NCBI GenBank assembly: GCA_964633205.1
Contig: CAZWFN010000078.1
Coordinates: forward strand, 1 to 27,475
Reading direction: 5' to 3'
Source of the DNA: CAYVQE01 sp964633205
GTDB taxonomy: Bacteria; Myxococcota; B64-G9
Length of the DNA stretch: 27,475 nt
How positions within the stretch are numbered: the stretch's first letter is position 1; every line of letters begins with the position of its first letter. The notes beneath the pieces are model-generated. The model ran no database searches, was not told the origin of the DNA, and saw nothing but the letters and a program-made list of their open reading frames with translations. The position numbers and the translations under genes are program-made. This document shows positions 18,342-27,475 of this stretch, piece by piece.

Positions 18342-19802
18342 TCAGCGCTTCCAGGCCCAGGGGGTGAACAGCACCACCACGCTGAACACCTCCAGCCGGC
18401 CGAGCAGCATCAGCAGGCTCATGACCCACTTGGTGGCAGCGGGCAGGTGGGCCCAGGTGCAGGTGGCGCCCACCTCGCCCAGGCCGGGGCCGATGTTGCC
18501 CACCGCCGCCACCGAGGCCGAGGCGGCGGTGACCAGGTCGTAGCCCGAGGCGGCCATGGTCAGCGCGCCGACCAGGAACAGCCCCACCCAGACCCAACCG
18601 AAGGCCATGATGTTGGATACGATCTTGGGATCGAGCAAGCGGTCGCCCACCCGCAGGTGGCGCACCCCGTGGGGGTAGATCAGCCGGTGCAACTCGCGGA
18701 AGAAGGCCTTGGTGAAGATCAGGAAACGGGCTACTTTCATGCCGCCGCCGGTCGAGCCCATGCAGCCGCCGATGAACATCATCAGCACCAGCACCAGCCG
18801 CATGACCTGGGGCCAGGCGTCGAAGTCGGCGGTGGCGTAGCCGGTGGTGGTGGCGATGGATACGACCTGGAAGGCCACCGTGCGCAGGTGGGCCTCGATG
18901 CCGGCACCGCCGGCCGGCACCACCAGCAGCCCCAGCGCCAGGGCGCAGCCGATGATGACGGCGTACAAGCGGAACTCGGGGTTGCGGCCCATGGCCGCCG
19001 GCCGCAGCCGGATCAGCTGGGCGTGCAGCGAGAAGTTGATGCCGGCGATGAACATGAAGGCGATGATGATCCACTGGGTCCAGGGGCTGGTGAAGTAGGC
19101 GATCGATTCGCTGTGGGGTGAGAAGCCGCCGGTCGACATGGTGGTGAAGGTGTGGCAGAAGCTGTCGTACCAGTTCATGCCGGACAGCTTCAGCAGCAGC
19201 AGCTCGGCGGCCGAGATGCCCAGGTAGAGCTTCCACAGGTCGCCGGCGATCTGGAGCACCCGCGGCTTGTCGCGCTCGAAGGCGACCCCGCCCGGGGCCT
19301 CGGCCTTGAGCAGCCGGTAGCCGCCCACGCCCAGGTAGCGCAGCAGGGCCACGCCCAGCACGATGATGCCCATGCCGCCCAACCACTGCGTCATGCAGCG
19401 CCAGAACTGCACCCCGGCCGGCAGCACCTCGACCCGCTCGAAGATGGTGGCGCCGGTGGTGGTGAAGCCGCTCATGGTCTCGAAGAAGGCGTCGGTCAGG
19501 TCGGCGGTGGCGCCCGAGATGGGGTAGGGCAGCATGCCCACCACCACCATCAGCAGCCAGGAGAAGGTCACCACCGCGAAGCCCTCGCGGCGGCCCAGGG
19601 GCCGTTGGGCAGGGGCGATGTGGCGCATGTACAGCCCGCCGCCGAGCGCCAGCACGATGGGCACGCCGAAGGCGGCCAGCTCCCAGGGCCAGCGCGGGTT
19701 GGCCTCCAGGTGCAGCAGGGCCACCACCAGCGGGGCCACCAGGCACAGCGCCAGGATCAGGGCCAGGTGGGCCAGGGTGAAGATGACCGCGCGCCAGTCC
19801 AT
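18342..19802 (-). CDS. trkH: TrkH-type potassium uptake channel subunit
   Basis: This encodes 486 residues, the normal TrkH length, in an inner-membrane protein with about ten hydrophobic segments and four re-entrant pore loops. The selectivity-filter segments are all visible: 'SGFTTTGATIF', 'TMSTGGFSPHS', 'SIATTTGYATADF' and 'AAVGNIGPGL', each with the conserved glycine. It takes up K+ driven by ion gradients, gated by TrkA. It lies 19 bases downstream of trkA, so the two are cotranscribed. 'GCMGSTGGGMKVARF' matches the conserved loop after the third filter. Confidence 0.96.
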   Translation of the reverse strand: MDWRAVIFTLAHLALILALCLVAPLVVALLHLEANPRWPWELAAFGVPIVLALGGGLYMRHIAPAQRPLGRREGFAVVTFSWLLMVVVGMLPYPISGATADLTDAFFETMSGFTTTGATIFERVEVLPAGVQFWRCMTQWLGGMGIIVLGVALLRYLGVGGYRLLKAEAPGGVAFERDKPRVLQIAGDLWKLYLGISAAELLLLKLSGMNWYDSFCHTFTTMSTGGFSPHSESIAYFTSPWTQWIIIAFMFIAGINFSLHAQLIRLRPAAMGRNPEFRLYAVIIGCALALGLLVVPAGGAGIEAHLRTVAFQVVSIATTTGYATADFDAWPQVMRLVLVLMMFIGGCMGSTGGGMKVARFLIFTKAFFRELHRLIYPHGVRHLRVGDRLLDPKIVSNIMAFGWVWVGLFLVGALTMAASGYDLVTAASASVAAVGNIGPGLGEVGATCTWAHLPAATKWVMSLLMLLGRLEVFSVVVLFTPWAWKR

Positions 19803-19821
19803 GGTCGTTCCGACCCGCGCC

Positions 19822-21180
19822 TCAGAGCCAGCGGCGACGGGCGAACAGCTTCTCGATGCGCTCGATGGCCCCGGGCAGGGCGAAAAGCAGCACCGTGTCG
19901 CCGGCCTGGCACTGGGTGTCGCCGTCCGGGATGCGCATGACGCCGTCGCGCACCACGGCGCCCATCAGGGCGTCTTCCGGGAACTTGAGATCCTTGAGCG
20001 GGGCCTTGCAGGCGGCCGAGCCTTCAGGCACCTCCATCTCGATGATCTCGGCCTGGCCCTCGGCCAGCCGGGTCACCGAGTGGATGTGGCCGCGGCGCAG
20101 GTGCATCAGGATCTCGCCGACGGTCACCAGCCGCGGGTTGATCACGATCGAGACGCCCAGGCTGTCCATCACCGGCACGTAGGCCGGCTGCTGCACCAAC
20201 AGGGCGGTCAAGGTGGTGGAGTGCTTTTTGGCCAGCAGGGCGGCCAGCATGTTGGTCTGCTCGTCGTCGCCCAGGGCGCAGAACAGATCGCAGCGTTCCA
20301 GGCTGGCCTCCTGCAGCAGTCCCAGGTCGGTTGGATCGCCGTGCAGCACGATGGTTTTTTTGAGCTGGCCGGCAGCGTCATCGGCCAGCGTCTCGTTAGG
20401 CTCGATCAGGTAGACGCGCTCGACCCGCTCCTGGATGGCCTCGGCCAGCTGCAGCCCGATGCGGCTGGCGCCGGCCAGGATGACCACGTTGTACTTGACC
20501 GGCCGCCGGTGCATCAGCGGCAGCAGGAACTCGACCGTATCGGCCGAGACCAGCACGTGGACGCTGTCGCCCGGTTGGATGCGGTCCTGGCCGCGGGGCA
20601 CCATGACCGCGTCGCCGCGGGTGATGTACAGGAACAGAAAGGCGTCCAGGTCGCCCATCTGGCCCAGCTCGGCCATGGAGCGGCCGACCACCGGCGATTC
20701 CTCCTGGATGTCGAAGCCCAGCAGCAGCACCTCGCCCTCGGCCAGCCGGGTGTAATCGGTGGTGCCCGGATAGCGGATCATGCCGGTCAGCGCCTCGACG
20801 ATGCTGGGCTCGGGGTTGATGACGTGGTCGATGCCCAGCTCGCTCAGGGTCAGCAGGCTGTCGGCGAGGACGTACTCGCGGTTGCGGATGCGCACGATGC
20901 GGTGCTTGACGCCCATGCGCGACGAGAGCATGCCGACGACCAGGTTGACCTCGTCGACATCGGTGACCGCGATGACCATCTCGGCCGAACGGATGCCGGC
21001 GCGTTCCAACACGCTGGGCGAGCCGGCGTTGCCGTGCACCGCCAGCACGTCGAGCTTGTCGCTGAACTCTTCGATTTTCTGCCGATCGCGATCGACCACG
21101 CTCACCGCGTGGCCCTCCTGCGAAAGCTGCTCGGCCAGGGCCACGCCCACCACCCCGGCACCCACGATAACCATATTCAT
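19822..21180 (-). CDS. trkA: TrkA-type NAD-binding regulator of potassium uptake
   Basis: This encodes 452 residues made of two RCK units, each a Rossmann NAD-binding domain (RCK-N) plus an RCK-C domain. The first begins 'MNMVIVGAGVVGVALAEQL' with the GxGxxG loop and an acidic residue at 'VVDRDRQ'. The second begins near residue 230 with 'NVVILAGASRIGLQLAE', where the loop is GASRIG rather than GxGxxG, a common variation in second units. RCK-C domains lie at about 140-220 and 370-450. It is cytoplasmic and forms a gating ring on TrkH. GGGAG sits 5 bases before the ATG, and a candidate promoter lies at 21206-21235. Confidence 0.96.
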   Translation of the reverse strand: MNMVIVGAGVVGVALAEQLSQEGHAVSVVDRDRQKIEEFSDKLDVLAVHGNAGSPSVLERAGIRSAEMVIAVTDVDEVNLVVGMLSSRMGVKHRIVRIRNREYVLADSLLTLSELGIDHVINPEPSIVEALTGMIRYPGTTDYTRLAEGEVLLLGFDIQEESPVVGRSMAELGQMGDLDAFLFLYITRGDAVMVPRGQDRIQPGDSVHVLVSADTVEFLLPLMHRRPVKYNVVILAGASRIGLQLAEAIQERVERVYLIEPNETLADDAAGQLKKTIVLHGDPTDLGLLQEASLERCDLFCALGDDEQTNMLAALLAKKHSTTLTALLVQQPAYVPVMDSLGVSIVINPRLVTVGEILMHLRRGHIHSVTRLAEGQAEIIEMEVPEGSAACKAPLKDLKFPEDALMGAVVRDGVMRIPDGDTQCQAGDTVLLFALPGAIERIEKLFARRRWL

Positions 21181-21205
21181 CCGTTCTCCCGAGACTGCTG
21201 GCGGA

Positions 21206-21235
21206 ATGGTACGGCTGGAAACCGCCGCCGGTCAA
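21206..21235 (-). promoter_or_regulatory. Candidate promoter for trkA-trkH
   Basis: On the minus strand TTGACC (21235-21230, 5 of 6) and TACCAT (21211-21206, 4 of 6) are 18 bases apart, about 26 bases before the trkA ATG. It would give a short leader. Confidence 0.42.
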
Positions 21236-21255
21236 CTCCGTGGCGCGACCGGGCT

Positions 21256-23352
<2,097 letters not shown>

Positions 23353-23400
23353 CAGCCACCTCCGCCCCAAATCTGCCGCAATCGAGCGCGGCGCGCAATG

Positions 23401-23437
23401 GGTGTCAGACACCGGCACTTGACACTTTTATCCACAA
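23401..23437 (-). repeat. 37-bp repeat, copy 1 (inverted)
   Basis: This is the left terminus of the MITE-like element, read in the opposite direction to copies 2 and 3. It lies 49 bases upstream of the start codon at 23352, between that gene and any promoter further upstream. Confidence 0.85.
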
Positions 23438-23628
23438 GGCGGAGCCGGCCCGATCAGCCCGGATCGGGATTGACAACTGGTTCAGTGTCTTAGGAGAAGA
23501 GCGGGGTGCCCCTGAGCGACATCCCCTGGCTATACCATTCCTGCGCAGAAACCGTTTCGATAGCGTATACAGCTCTGGTGGAATGGTACTGCTCTTGGCT
23601 TTGGTTGCGGCGGTAGCAGCGCTGTGAA

Positions 23629-23665
23629 TTGTGGATAAAAGTGTCAAGTGCCGGTGTCTGACACC
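23629..23665 (+). repeat. 37-bp repeat, copy 2
   Basis: This is the right terminus of the element and identical to copy 3. Its last six codons on the minus strand form the end and stop of the small ORF at 23644-23934. Confidence 0.85.
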
Positions 23666-23934
23666 CCCGGTGACACCCCCGGTACCAGCCCCCAACGCAG
23701 CAGGTCCGGGTAGACATCCCAGCCCGCGACCTCGTCGGCCGGCAGCAGCCGCAGCGCCTGCGCCAGGTCCCGCTCGACCCGCTGGAGCTGCTCCTGCGCC
23801 TGGGCGATCTCGCCGGCGCTGGCCGCCCCCCAGGTGGCGCCGTGCCAGATCGTCTTCGACCCGATCACGTCCCGCAGCTCCAGGATCTTCAGGTAAGACC
23901 GCCACAACCGCGGATTCCGTTTCTCAAGCTTCAT
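23644..23934 (-). CDS. Hypothetical small protein ending inside a repeat copy
   Basis: This encodes 96 residues from the ATG at 23934 (MKLEKRNPRLWRSYLKIL). It is rich in Leu, Glu, Arg and Trp, with a probable amphipathic or coiled-coil helix around 'GEIAQAQEQLQRVERDLAQAL', and has no signal peptide. I do not recognise a family. The last residues (VSDTGT) are coded by the 37-bp repeat, and the preceding 'PGVSPGV' by a 12-bp tandem duplication, so the original C-terminus may have been replaced by element insertion. The ribosome site is weak (GGGA), and a 17-base palindrome (23951-23967) lies just upstream. It could be a gene remnant. Confidence 0.5.
   Translation of the reverse strand: MKLEKRNPRLWRSYLKILELRDVIGSKTIWHGATWGAASAGEIAQAQEQLQRVERDLAQALRLLPADEVAGWDVYPDLLRWGLVPGVSPGVSDTGT
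23660..23683. repeat. 12-bp tandem duplication beside repeat copy 2
   Basis: GACACCCCCGGT occurs twice head-to-tail, starting with the last bases of repeat copy 2. A similar duplication borders copy 3. Confidence 0.8.
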
Positions 23935-23950
23935 CGTATCCCAAACCAGG

Positions 23951-23967
23951 GTGCCGGTCACCGGCAC
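23951..23967. repeat. 17-base palindrome upstream of the small ORF
   Basis: GTGCCGGT and ACCGGCAC flank a single central C, forming a perfect dyad 17 bases upstream of the ATG at 23934. It shares GTGCCGGT with the 37-bp repeats, so it may be a decayed repeat end rather than an operator. Confidence 0.5.
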
Positions 23968-23997
23968 TCTGTATTCTTGTCCATGGCGACCATTGTG

Positions 23998-24597
23998 TCA
24001 TACCGGCCAGGGTGTCTGATACCCTCGGGTTGTGGATAAAAGTGTCAAGTGCCGGTGTCTGACACCCTTGGGTTCAGACACCCTTGGGTTCACCCCTGGG
24101 TTGCGCGGTAGGGCGGCCAGGCAGCGGCGGGCGGTGCTGGCCAGGGTGGCGTAGGCACCGGATCGATCGTGGTGCTCGACGCGTTCGAAGAAGTCCGGGG
24201 TCCAGCTGTCGAGGTGGGCCAGCAGGCTTTGCAGATCGGCCAGGGCGGCCGCATCCGAGCCCTGGCGGCGGGCTTCGAGCACGGCGGCGAATTCCAGTTC
24301 GGTGCTGATGTGATCGGCCGGGCCGTCGGGCTGCAGACCGCGGCGGGCCATCAGTCGGGCCAGTTCGGCGGTGGTCTCGCCTTCCAGCCGGCCTTCCAGG
24401 TAGATCGAGCCGTAGGGCGGACAGGGGACCTCGGGCAGGGCGTTGTCGAACAGGCGCACGTACTCGGTCTGCAAGGCCTCGGGGCACAGCCCGGCCGGGG
24501 CGCATGGCGCCAGGACGGCGCAGACCGCAGCATCCGCGGGGTAGGCGAAGCGCCGGGCCAGCAGGGCCAGGGCGCCGGGGGTGGGACGACAGCTCAT
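23998..24597 (-). CDS. TorD/DmsD-like molybdoenzyme chaperone with repeat-derived C-terminus
   Basis: This encodes 199 residues from the ATG at 24597, preceded by GAGGAGG and overlapping the stop of the NrfD-like gene. The helical sequence, with 'LQTEYVRLFDNALPEVPCPPYGSIYLEGRL', 'ADHISTELEFAAVL' and 'WTPDFFERVE', matches the TorD/DmsD/NarJ family of cytoplasmic chaperones that guide cofactor insertion and export of molybdoenzymes. Residues from about 162 on are coded by the 16-base direct repeats, the 37-bp repeat copy 3 and the sequence beyond it; the stop lies past the repeat. The tail (VSEPKGVRHRHLTLLSTT...) is therefore probably not original, and the native gene likely ended near 24100. 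Confidence 0.87.
   Translation of the reverse strand: MSCRPTPGALALLARRFAYPADAAVCAVLAPCAPAGLCPEALQTEYVRLFDNALPEVPCPPYGSIYLEGRLEGETTAELARLMARRGLQPDGPADHISTELEFAAVLEARRQGSDAAALADLQSLLAHLDSWTPDFFERVEHHDRSGAYATLASTARRCLAALPRNPGVNPRVSEPKGVRHRHLTLLSTTRGYQTPWPV
24030..24066 (+). repeat. 37-bp repeat, copy 3
   Basis: This is an exact direct copy of 23629-23665, 401 bases downstream. It lies inside the 3' end of the TorD-like reading frame. An imperfect palindrome (GGGTGTCTGATACCC, 24010-24024) sits just to its left. Confidence 0.85.
24061..24090. repeat. 16-base-period direct repeat beside repeat copy 3
   Basis: GACACCCTTGGGTT occurs at 24061-24074 and 24077-24090, separated by CA; a decayed third unit (ACCCCTGGGTT) follows. 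It starts with the final bases of repeat copy 3, as the 12-bp duplication does at copy 2. Confidence 0.8.
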
Positions 24598-25826
24598 CGC
24601 GCCTCCTCGCGTTCGATGATGGGCAGCTTGGTCACGGCCAGCAGGATGACCGTTGCGGCGTAGGCCAGCACCCCGGCGAAAACGGCCCACTCGATCGCGC
24701 TGGGCGCATAGGGCCAGTAGTCGAGGAATACCGAGCCGGAGACGTCTGGCCGGCCCGAGGCGATGGGCATGGCCCAATGGCCCTGCTGGGCACCGATGGG
24801 TCTGACGGCCAGCGGAATCACGTTCTGGGCGGCCGGCATCAGCAGCAACCGGTGGGCGAACACGCCGGCGACGATCAGCAGGCAGGCCGTGCCCGCCAGC
24901 CAGGCGCGCCGGCGCACGCCGGCGGCCAGCAGCAGGCCGGCGCCGGCCAGCGGGGCGATGACCTCGAAGGCGTGGCCCAGCGCGTGGCGGCCCCAGGTGG
25001 CTTCCAGCAGGCGATGGAACTCGGAGTCGGTGGCGTAGGCGTGGACCACGAAGTCGTTGGCCATCAAGAACAAGTGGATGGCCAGCGCGGTGGCCAGCAG
25101 CTTGGCCAGGGCTGCATAGGCCGGTTGGATCCCTTCGCCGGTACCATAGCTCAGCACCGCCGCCAACAGCACGATGGCCGTGCCGCAGGCGACCGCCACC
25201 GCGATGAAGTCCGGCGCCATGGCCGCCGTGTTCCACCAGCCGCGGGCGCTCTGGGTCGAGAAGATCCAGGCGGTGACCACGTGGATGCCGACGGCGAAGG
25301 CCAGGGCGAACGGCGCCAAACGGCGCGCCCGCCGGGTGGCGGTGGCCTCCGGATCGGCGAGCCGCGCCGCCCGCCGCCAACCGCGGCGGGCCCGATCGGG
25401 CAAGGTCAGGATCCACAGATAGGCGACGGTCAGCAGGGTGTAACCGCTGAGCACGATCACGTCCCAGACCAGCGGCGAGGTGAAGTTTGGATGCAACAGC
25501 ATCTGCCACAGGCGATCGGGCCGGCCCAGGTCGGGCACCACGATCAGCATGGCCGCGGTCACATTGGCGAAGGCGGTCACCGCGCCCAGCTTGCCCAAGG
25601 GCTTGAGCTTGCGGATGCCGAACAGGTAGATCGAGGCGGTGACGACCAGCCCACCGGCGGCGTTGCCGACGAAAAAGGCCAGCCCGGCGATGTACAGCCC
25701 CCAGAAGTGGCCGTTCTGCAGGTCGGTCAGGACCAGGCCCCGGCCGAGCTGGGCGATCCAGGCGGCCAGACCGACGGCCGCCACGGCCAGCGCGGCGGCC
25801 AGGGCGATCCGGGTACGGCGGCTCAT
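24594..25826 (-). CDS. NrfD/PsrC-type membrane anchor subunit
   Basis: This encodes 410 residues with about ten hydrophobic helices, an inner-membrane protein of the NrfD/PsrC/DmsC-like family (polysulfide reductase membrane subunit). The N-terminal 'NGHFWGLYIAGLAFFVGNAAGG' region (partly quoted), 'VVPDLGRPDRLWQML' and 'HPNFTSPLVWDVIVLSGY' are characteristic. Such subunits exchange electrons with the quinone pool but bind no haem. AAGGAGG lies 7 bases before the ATG. It is coupled by four-base overlaps to the ferredoxin gene upstream and the chaperone downstream. It anchors the molybdoenzyme encoded at the right edge. Confidence 0.93.
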   Translation of the reverse strand: MSRRTRIALAAALAVAAVGLAAWIAQLGRGLVLTDLQNGHFWGLYIAGLAFFVGNAAGGLVVTASIYLFGIRKLKPLGKLGAVTAFANVTAAMLIVVPDLGRPDRLWQMLLHPNFTSPLVWDVIVLSGYTLLTVAYLWILTLPDRARRGWRRAARLADPEATATRRARRLAPFALAFAVGIHVVTAWIFSTQSARGWWNTAAMAPDFIAVAVACGTAIVLLAAVLSYGTGEGIQPAYAALAKLLATALAIHLFLMANDFVVHAYATDSEFHRLLEATWGRHALGHAFEVIAPLAGAGLLLAAGVRRRAWLAGTACLLIVAGVFAHRLLLMPAAQNVIPLAVRPIGAQQGHWAMPIASGRPDVSGSVFLDYWPYAPSAIEWAVFAGVLAYAATVILLAVTKLPIIEREEAR

Positions 25827-26509
25827 GGTCGGCCCTCCTTCCGCTTGCGCCGCGGCGGCAGGTAGTAGACCGTGGGCTCGGTGCCCTTCTCGGCCAGCAG
25901 CTGGAAGCCACCGGCATCGCGGATCAGCCGGCTGACCTCGCTGTCCGCATCGTCCAGATCGCCGGTGATGCGCGCCTTGCCCGGGCAGGCCGAGACGCAG
26001 GCCGGCTCCATGCCGCGGTCGCGGTACTGCACGCAGAAGGTGCACTTCTCGACCACCCCGCGCGGCCGCTGCCGCGCGTAGACCAAGCGGCCGTCCTTGC
26101 GGTGGTCGGCCGGGTAGCCGAAGCGCACTCCGGCCGGCCGGGTCTGCTGCCGTGCGTGGCTGCTGGCCGGCGCTTCCCAGTTGAACTGGCGCACGCCGTA
26201 GGGACAGGCCGCCATGCAGTAGCGGCAACCGATGCAGCGCTCGAAGTCGATCAGCACGGCGCTGTCCTGGCGGTAGGTGGCGCCCACCGGGCAGACCTTC
26301 TCGCAGGGCGAGTTGACGCAGTGCTGGCAGTGCACCGGCAGGTAGCTGGCCGGCGCGTCTGCGGGAGGGCTGAGGTGGCGGGCCGAACCCGGGGTGAACA
26401 CCCGGTTCCACCAGTTGCCGGGCGGTTGGGCGTTGTGCTGCTTGCAGGCCACCGCGCAGGAGCGACAGCCGATGCATTTGTCCAGATCGATGACCATGCC
26501 GATCTTCAT
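25823..26509 (-). CDS. DmsB/NrfC/TtrB-type four-cluster ferredoxin subunit
   Basis: This encodes 228 residues from the ATG at 26509, with GGAGG 5 bases upstream. Four [4Fe-4S] motif groups are visible: CIGCRSCAVAC near the N-terminus, CQHCVNSPCEKVCP, CIGCRYCMAACP, and CTFC...CVSACP. This is the electron-transfer subunit between the molybdenum catalytic subunit and the NrfD-like anchor. It has no Tat signal and would be exported with its catalytic partner if at all. The C-terminus is basic (RRKRKEGRP). Start and stop both overlap neighbours by four bases. Confidence 0.94.
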   Translation of the reverse strand: MKIGMVIDLDKCIGCRSCAVACKQHNAQPPGNWWNRVFTPGSARHLSPPADAPASYLPVHCQHCVNSPCEKVCPVGATYRQDSAVLIDFERCIGCRYCMAACPYGVRQFNWEAPASSHARQQTRPAGVRFGYPADHRKDGRLVYARQRPRGVVEKCTFCVQYRDRGMEPACVSACPGKARITGDLDDADSEVSRLIRDAGGFQLLAEKGTEPTVYYLPPRRKRKEGRP

Positions 26510-27423
26510 GCGAGCCTCCGCACCTGGCACAAACACTCGTTCCAGGCGGTGGTCGGCGACCACACGCCGGGGACGAAGTAGACCTCGTGCAGCGGCTTGA
26601 TCCAGGGCATGGTCAGCGAGTTGAACGAGTCGCCGGCCAGGTAGCGCGACCACCAACCCTGCTCGAAAAAGACCGTGCCCCGGCGGCAGCCGGGGTCCAG
26701 CACCGCTCGGCCGCGAACCGTGCCGCGGGCATTGAAGGCCTGCACCCGGTCGTCGGCCCGAATGCCGCGTTCGGTCGCGTCGTCCGGGTTGATGAAGAGC
26801 TTGGGCTGGTGATCCTGCAGCTCGAGCAGCCATGGATTGTTGGCGTGGGTGGAGTGGACCCGATAGAGCGAGTTCTTGGTCACGAAGTGCAGCGGGTACT
26901 TCTCCAGCGCCTGCGGATCCCGGGCCAGCTCGGTCTCGGCGAAGGTCGGCTTGTGCAGCGGCAGCTGCTCGCCGCCCGCCAGGAAGGCGTCCTCGTCCTT
27001 GTAGAACTCGATGCGCCCGGAGCGGACGAAACGGGCGGTGGCCGCCAGCGGCGGGGGATGGGTGCGCGGTGGGAAGGGCCGGCGCTGCTGCACCTGCTCC
27101 CAGAAGGGGATCTGGCGGTCGTCCGGCGTCGGCCGGTGCATGCGCACCGGCCCGCGCTCCAGCATGGCCAGGTCGATGCCGGCGGTCGTCTCACCGCCGT
27201 CGGCCAGCAGCTGCGCGATCGCCCGGCGGGCGGCGGCGCGTTCGTCGAGGTGCGGGTGATAGTGGGTCTCGCCGCCCGGGCACAACCGGCGGGCCAGCTC
27301 GCGGGCGATCCACAGCTCGGAGCGGCTCTCGAACAGGGGTTCGATGGCCGGCTGCTGCAGCTGCAGGTAGGGGTGCAACGGGGTTGCGGTCAGGTCCCAC
27401 TTCTCGTACCAGGAGGGCAGTAT
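26506..27423 (-). CDS. Molybdopterin oxidoreductase (DMSO reductase family), C-terminal part, 5' end missing
   Basis: About 305 residues of the C-terminal part of a catalytic subunit whose relatives are usually 650-1000 residues long. Typical elements are 'LPSWYEKWDLTA...HPYLQLQ', 'ELARRLCPGG', 'HSTHANNPWLLEL' and the molybdopterin-dinucleotide-binding C-terminal beta-barrel with 'INPDDATERGIRADDRV'. The Mo-ligand and N-terminal FeS/Tat regions are absent. Going upstream, homology ends at 'ILPSWYE' (27423); beyond it the DNA turns AT-rich, and a TAG lies in frame at 27454-27456. The gene is therefore broken or the sequence is joined wrongly there. The ferredoxin, NrfD and TorD genes mark it as respiratory; the substrate (sulfur oxyanion, DMSO, arsenate or other) cannot be told. 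Confidence 0.85.
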   Translation of the reverse strand: MLPSWYEKWDLTATPLHPYLQLQQPAIEPLFESRSELWIARELARRLCPGGETHYHPHLDERAAARRAIAQLLADGGETTAGIDLAMLERGPVRMHRPTPDDRQIPFWEQVQQRRPFPPRTHPPPLAATARFVRSGRIEFYKDEDAFLAGGEQLPLHKPTFAETELARDPQALEKYPLHFVTKNSLYRVHSTHANNPWLLELQDHQPKLFINPDDATERGIRADDRVQAFNARGTVRGRAVLDPGCRRGTVFFEQGWWSRYLAGDSFNSLTMPWIKPLHEVYFVPGVWSPTTAWNECLCQVRRLA

Positions 27424-27475
27424 TGGTTCCTCGTTAAATGATAATGGGGATTTCTATGGTGTTCTTTATGCGTTT
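27424..27475. other. AT-rich junction at the right edge
   Basis: The last 52 bases are about 63% A+T, against roughly 30% in the rest of the window, and hold no recognisable gene part. The change falls inside the molybdoenzyme coding sequence. It may be the end of an inserted element or an assembly artefact. Confidence 0.6.

Larger units (their letters stand above)
23401..23665. mobile_element. MITE/REP-like element with 37-bp perfect terminal inverted repeats
   Basis: Positions 23401-23437 and 23629-23665 are exact inverted copies of 37 bases, enclosing 191 bases with no credible gene. Each terminus contains the palindrome GGTGTCAGACACC followed by a segment ending TTATCCACAA. No target-site duplication is seen at the borders. 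No transposase is encoded in the window. Similar GTGTCAGACAC palindromes are, from memory, common near REP-associated tyrosine transposases, but that link is inference. Confidence 0.7.

Noticed and set aside
23405..23905. 166-codon minus-strand ORF across the MITE-like element
   Set aside because: It passes straight through both inverted termini, has no ribosome site, and its frame conflicts with the better supported small ORF at 23644-23934.

Overview
The window is very GC-rich, densely coded DNA, probably from an anaerobic or facultative bacterium of the Myxococcota/Deltaproteobacteria type. That placement is inference. It rests on the base composition, on several large Cys-rich lipoproteins with 'ETDxDCGG' and Asp-rich calcium-binding repeats, and on the VorB-type 2-oxoacid:ferredoxin oxidoreductase. 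No rRNA, tRNA or CRISPR array was seen.

Layout. Positions 1-4066 hold two related, minus-strand, Cys-rich lipoprotein genes; the first runs off the left edge. A 62-codon plus-strand gene (4316-4504) with a good promoter follows. From 12861 down to 5202, and perhaps 4524, lies one compact minus-strand operon. In transcription order it encodes a P-loop ATPase, a small ferredoxin, the alpha, beta and gamma subunits of a 2-oxoacid oxidoreductase, NuoE-like and NuoF-like proteins, a NuoG/HoxU-like iron-sulfur protein, a four-cluster ferredoxin, a zinc-ribbon protein and possibly a lipoprotein. Most neighbours overlap by 1-4 bases. The layout suggests oxidation of a 2-oxoacid to acyl-CoA with electrons passed to NAD(P) through a built-in diaphorase module. 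The alpha subunit carries a histone-H1-like lysine tail of about 90 residues.

Divergently, 13019-15417 encodes a sucrose-phosphate-synthase-like glycosyltransferase and a uridine-kinase-like P-loop kinase with overlapping ends. On the minus strand follow a penicillin-acylase-family lipoprotein (15439-18246), the TrkH/TrkA potassium uptake pair (18342-21180) and a multidomain lipoprotein with a possible Cys/His hydrolase domain (21256-23352).

Positions 23401-24100 contain three copies of a 37-bp repeat. Two of them form perfect inverted termini of a 265-bp MITE-like element, and copies 2 and 3 supply the 3' ends of two adjacent reading frames. The right end (27423 down to 23998) is a molybdoenzyme respiratory operon: catalytic subunit, four-cluster ferredoxin, NrfD-type membrane anchor and TorD-like chaperone. 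The catalytic subunit gene is cut off at its 5' side at an abrupt AT-rich junction near 27421.
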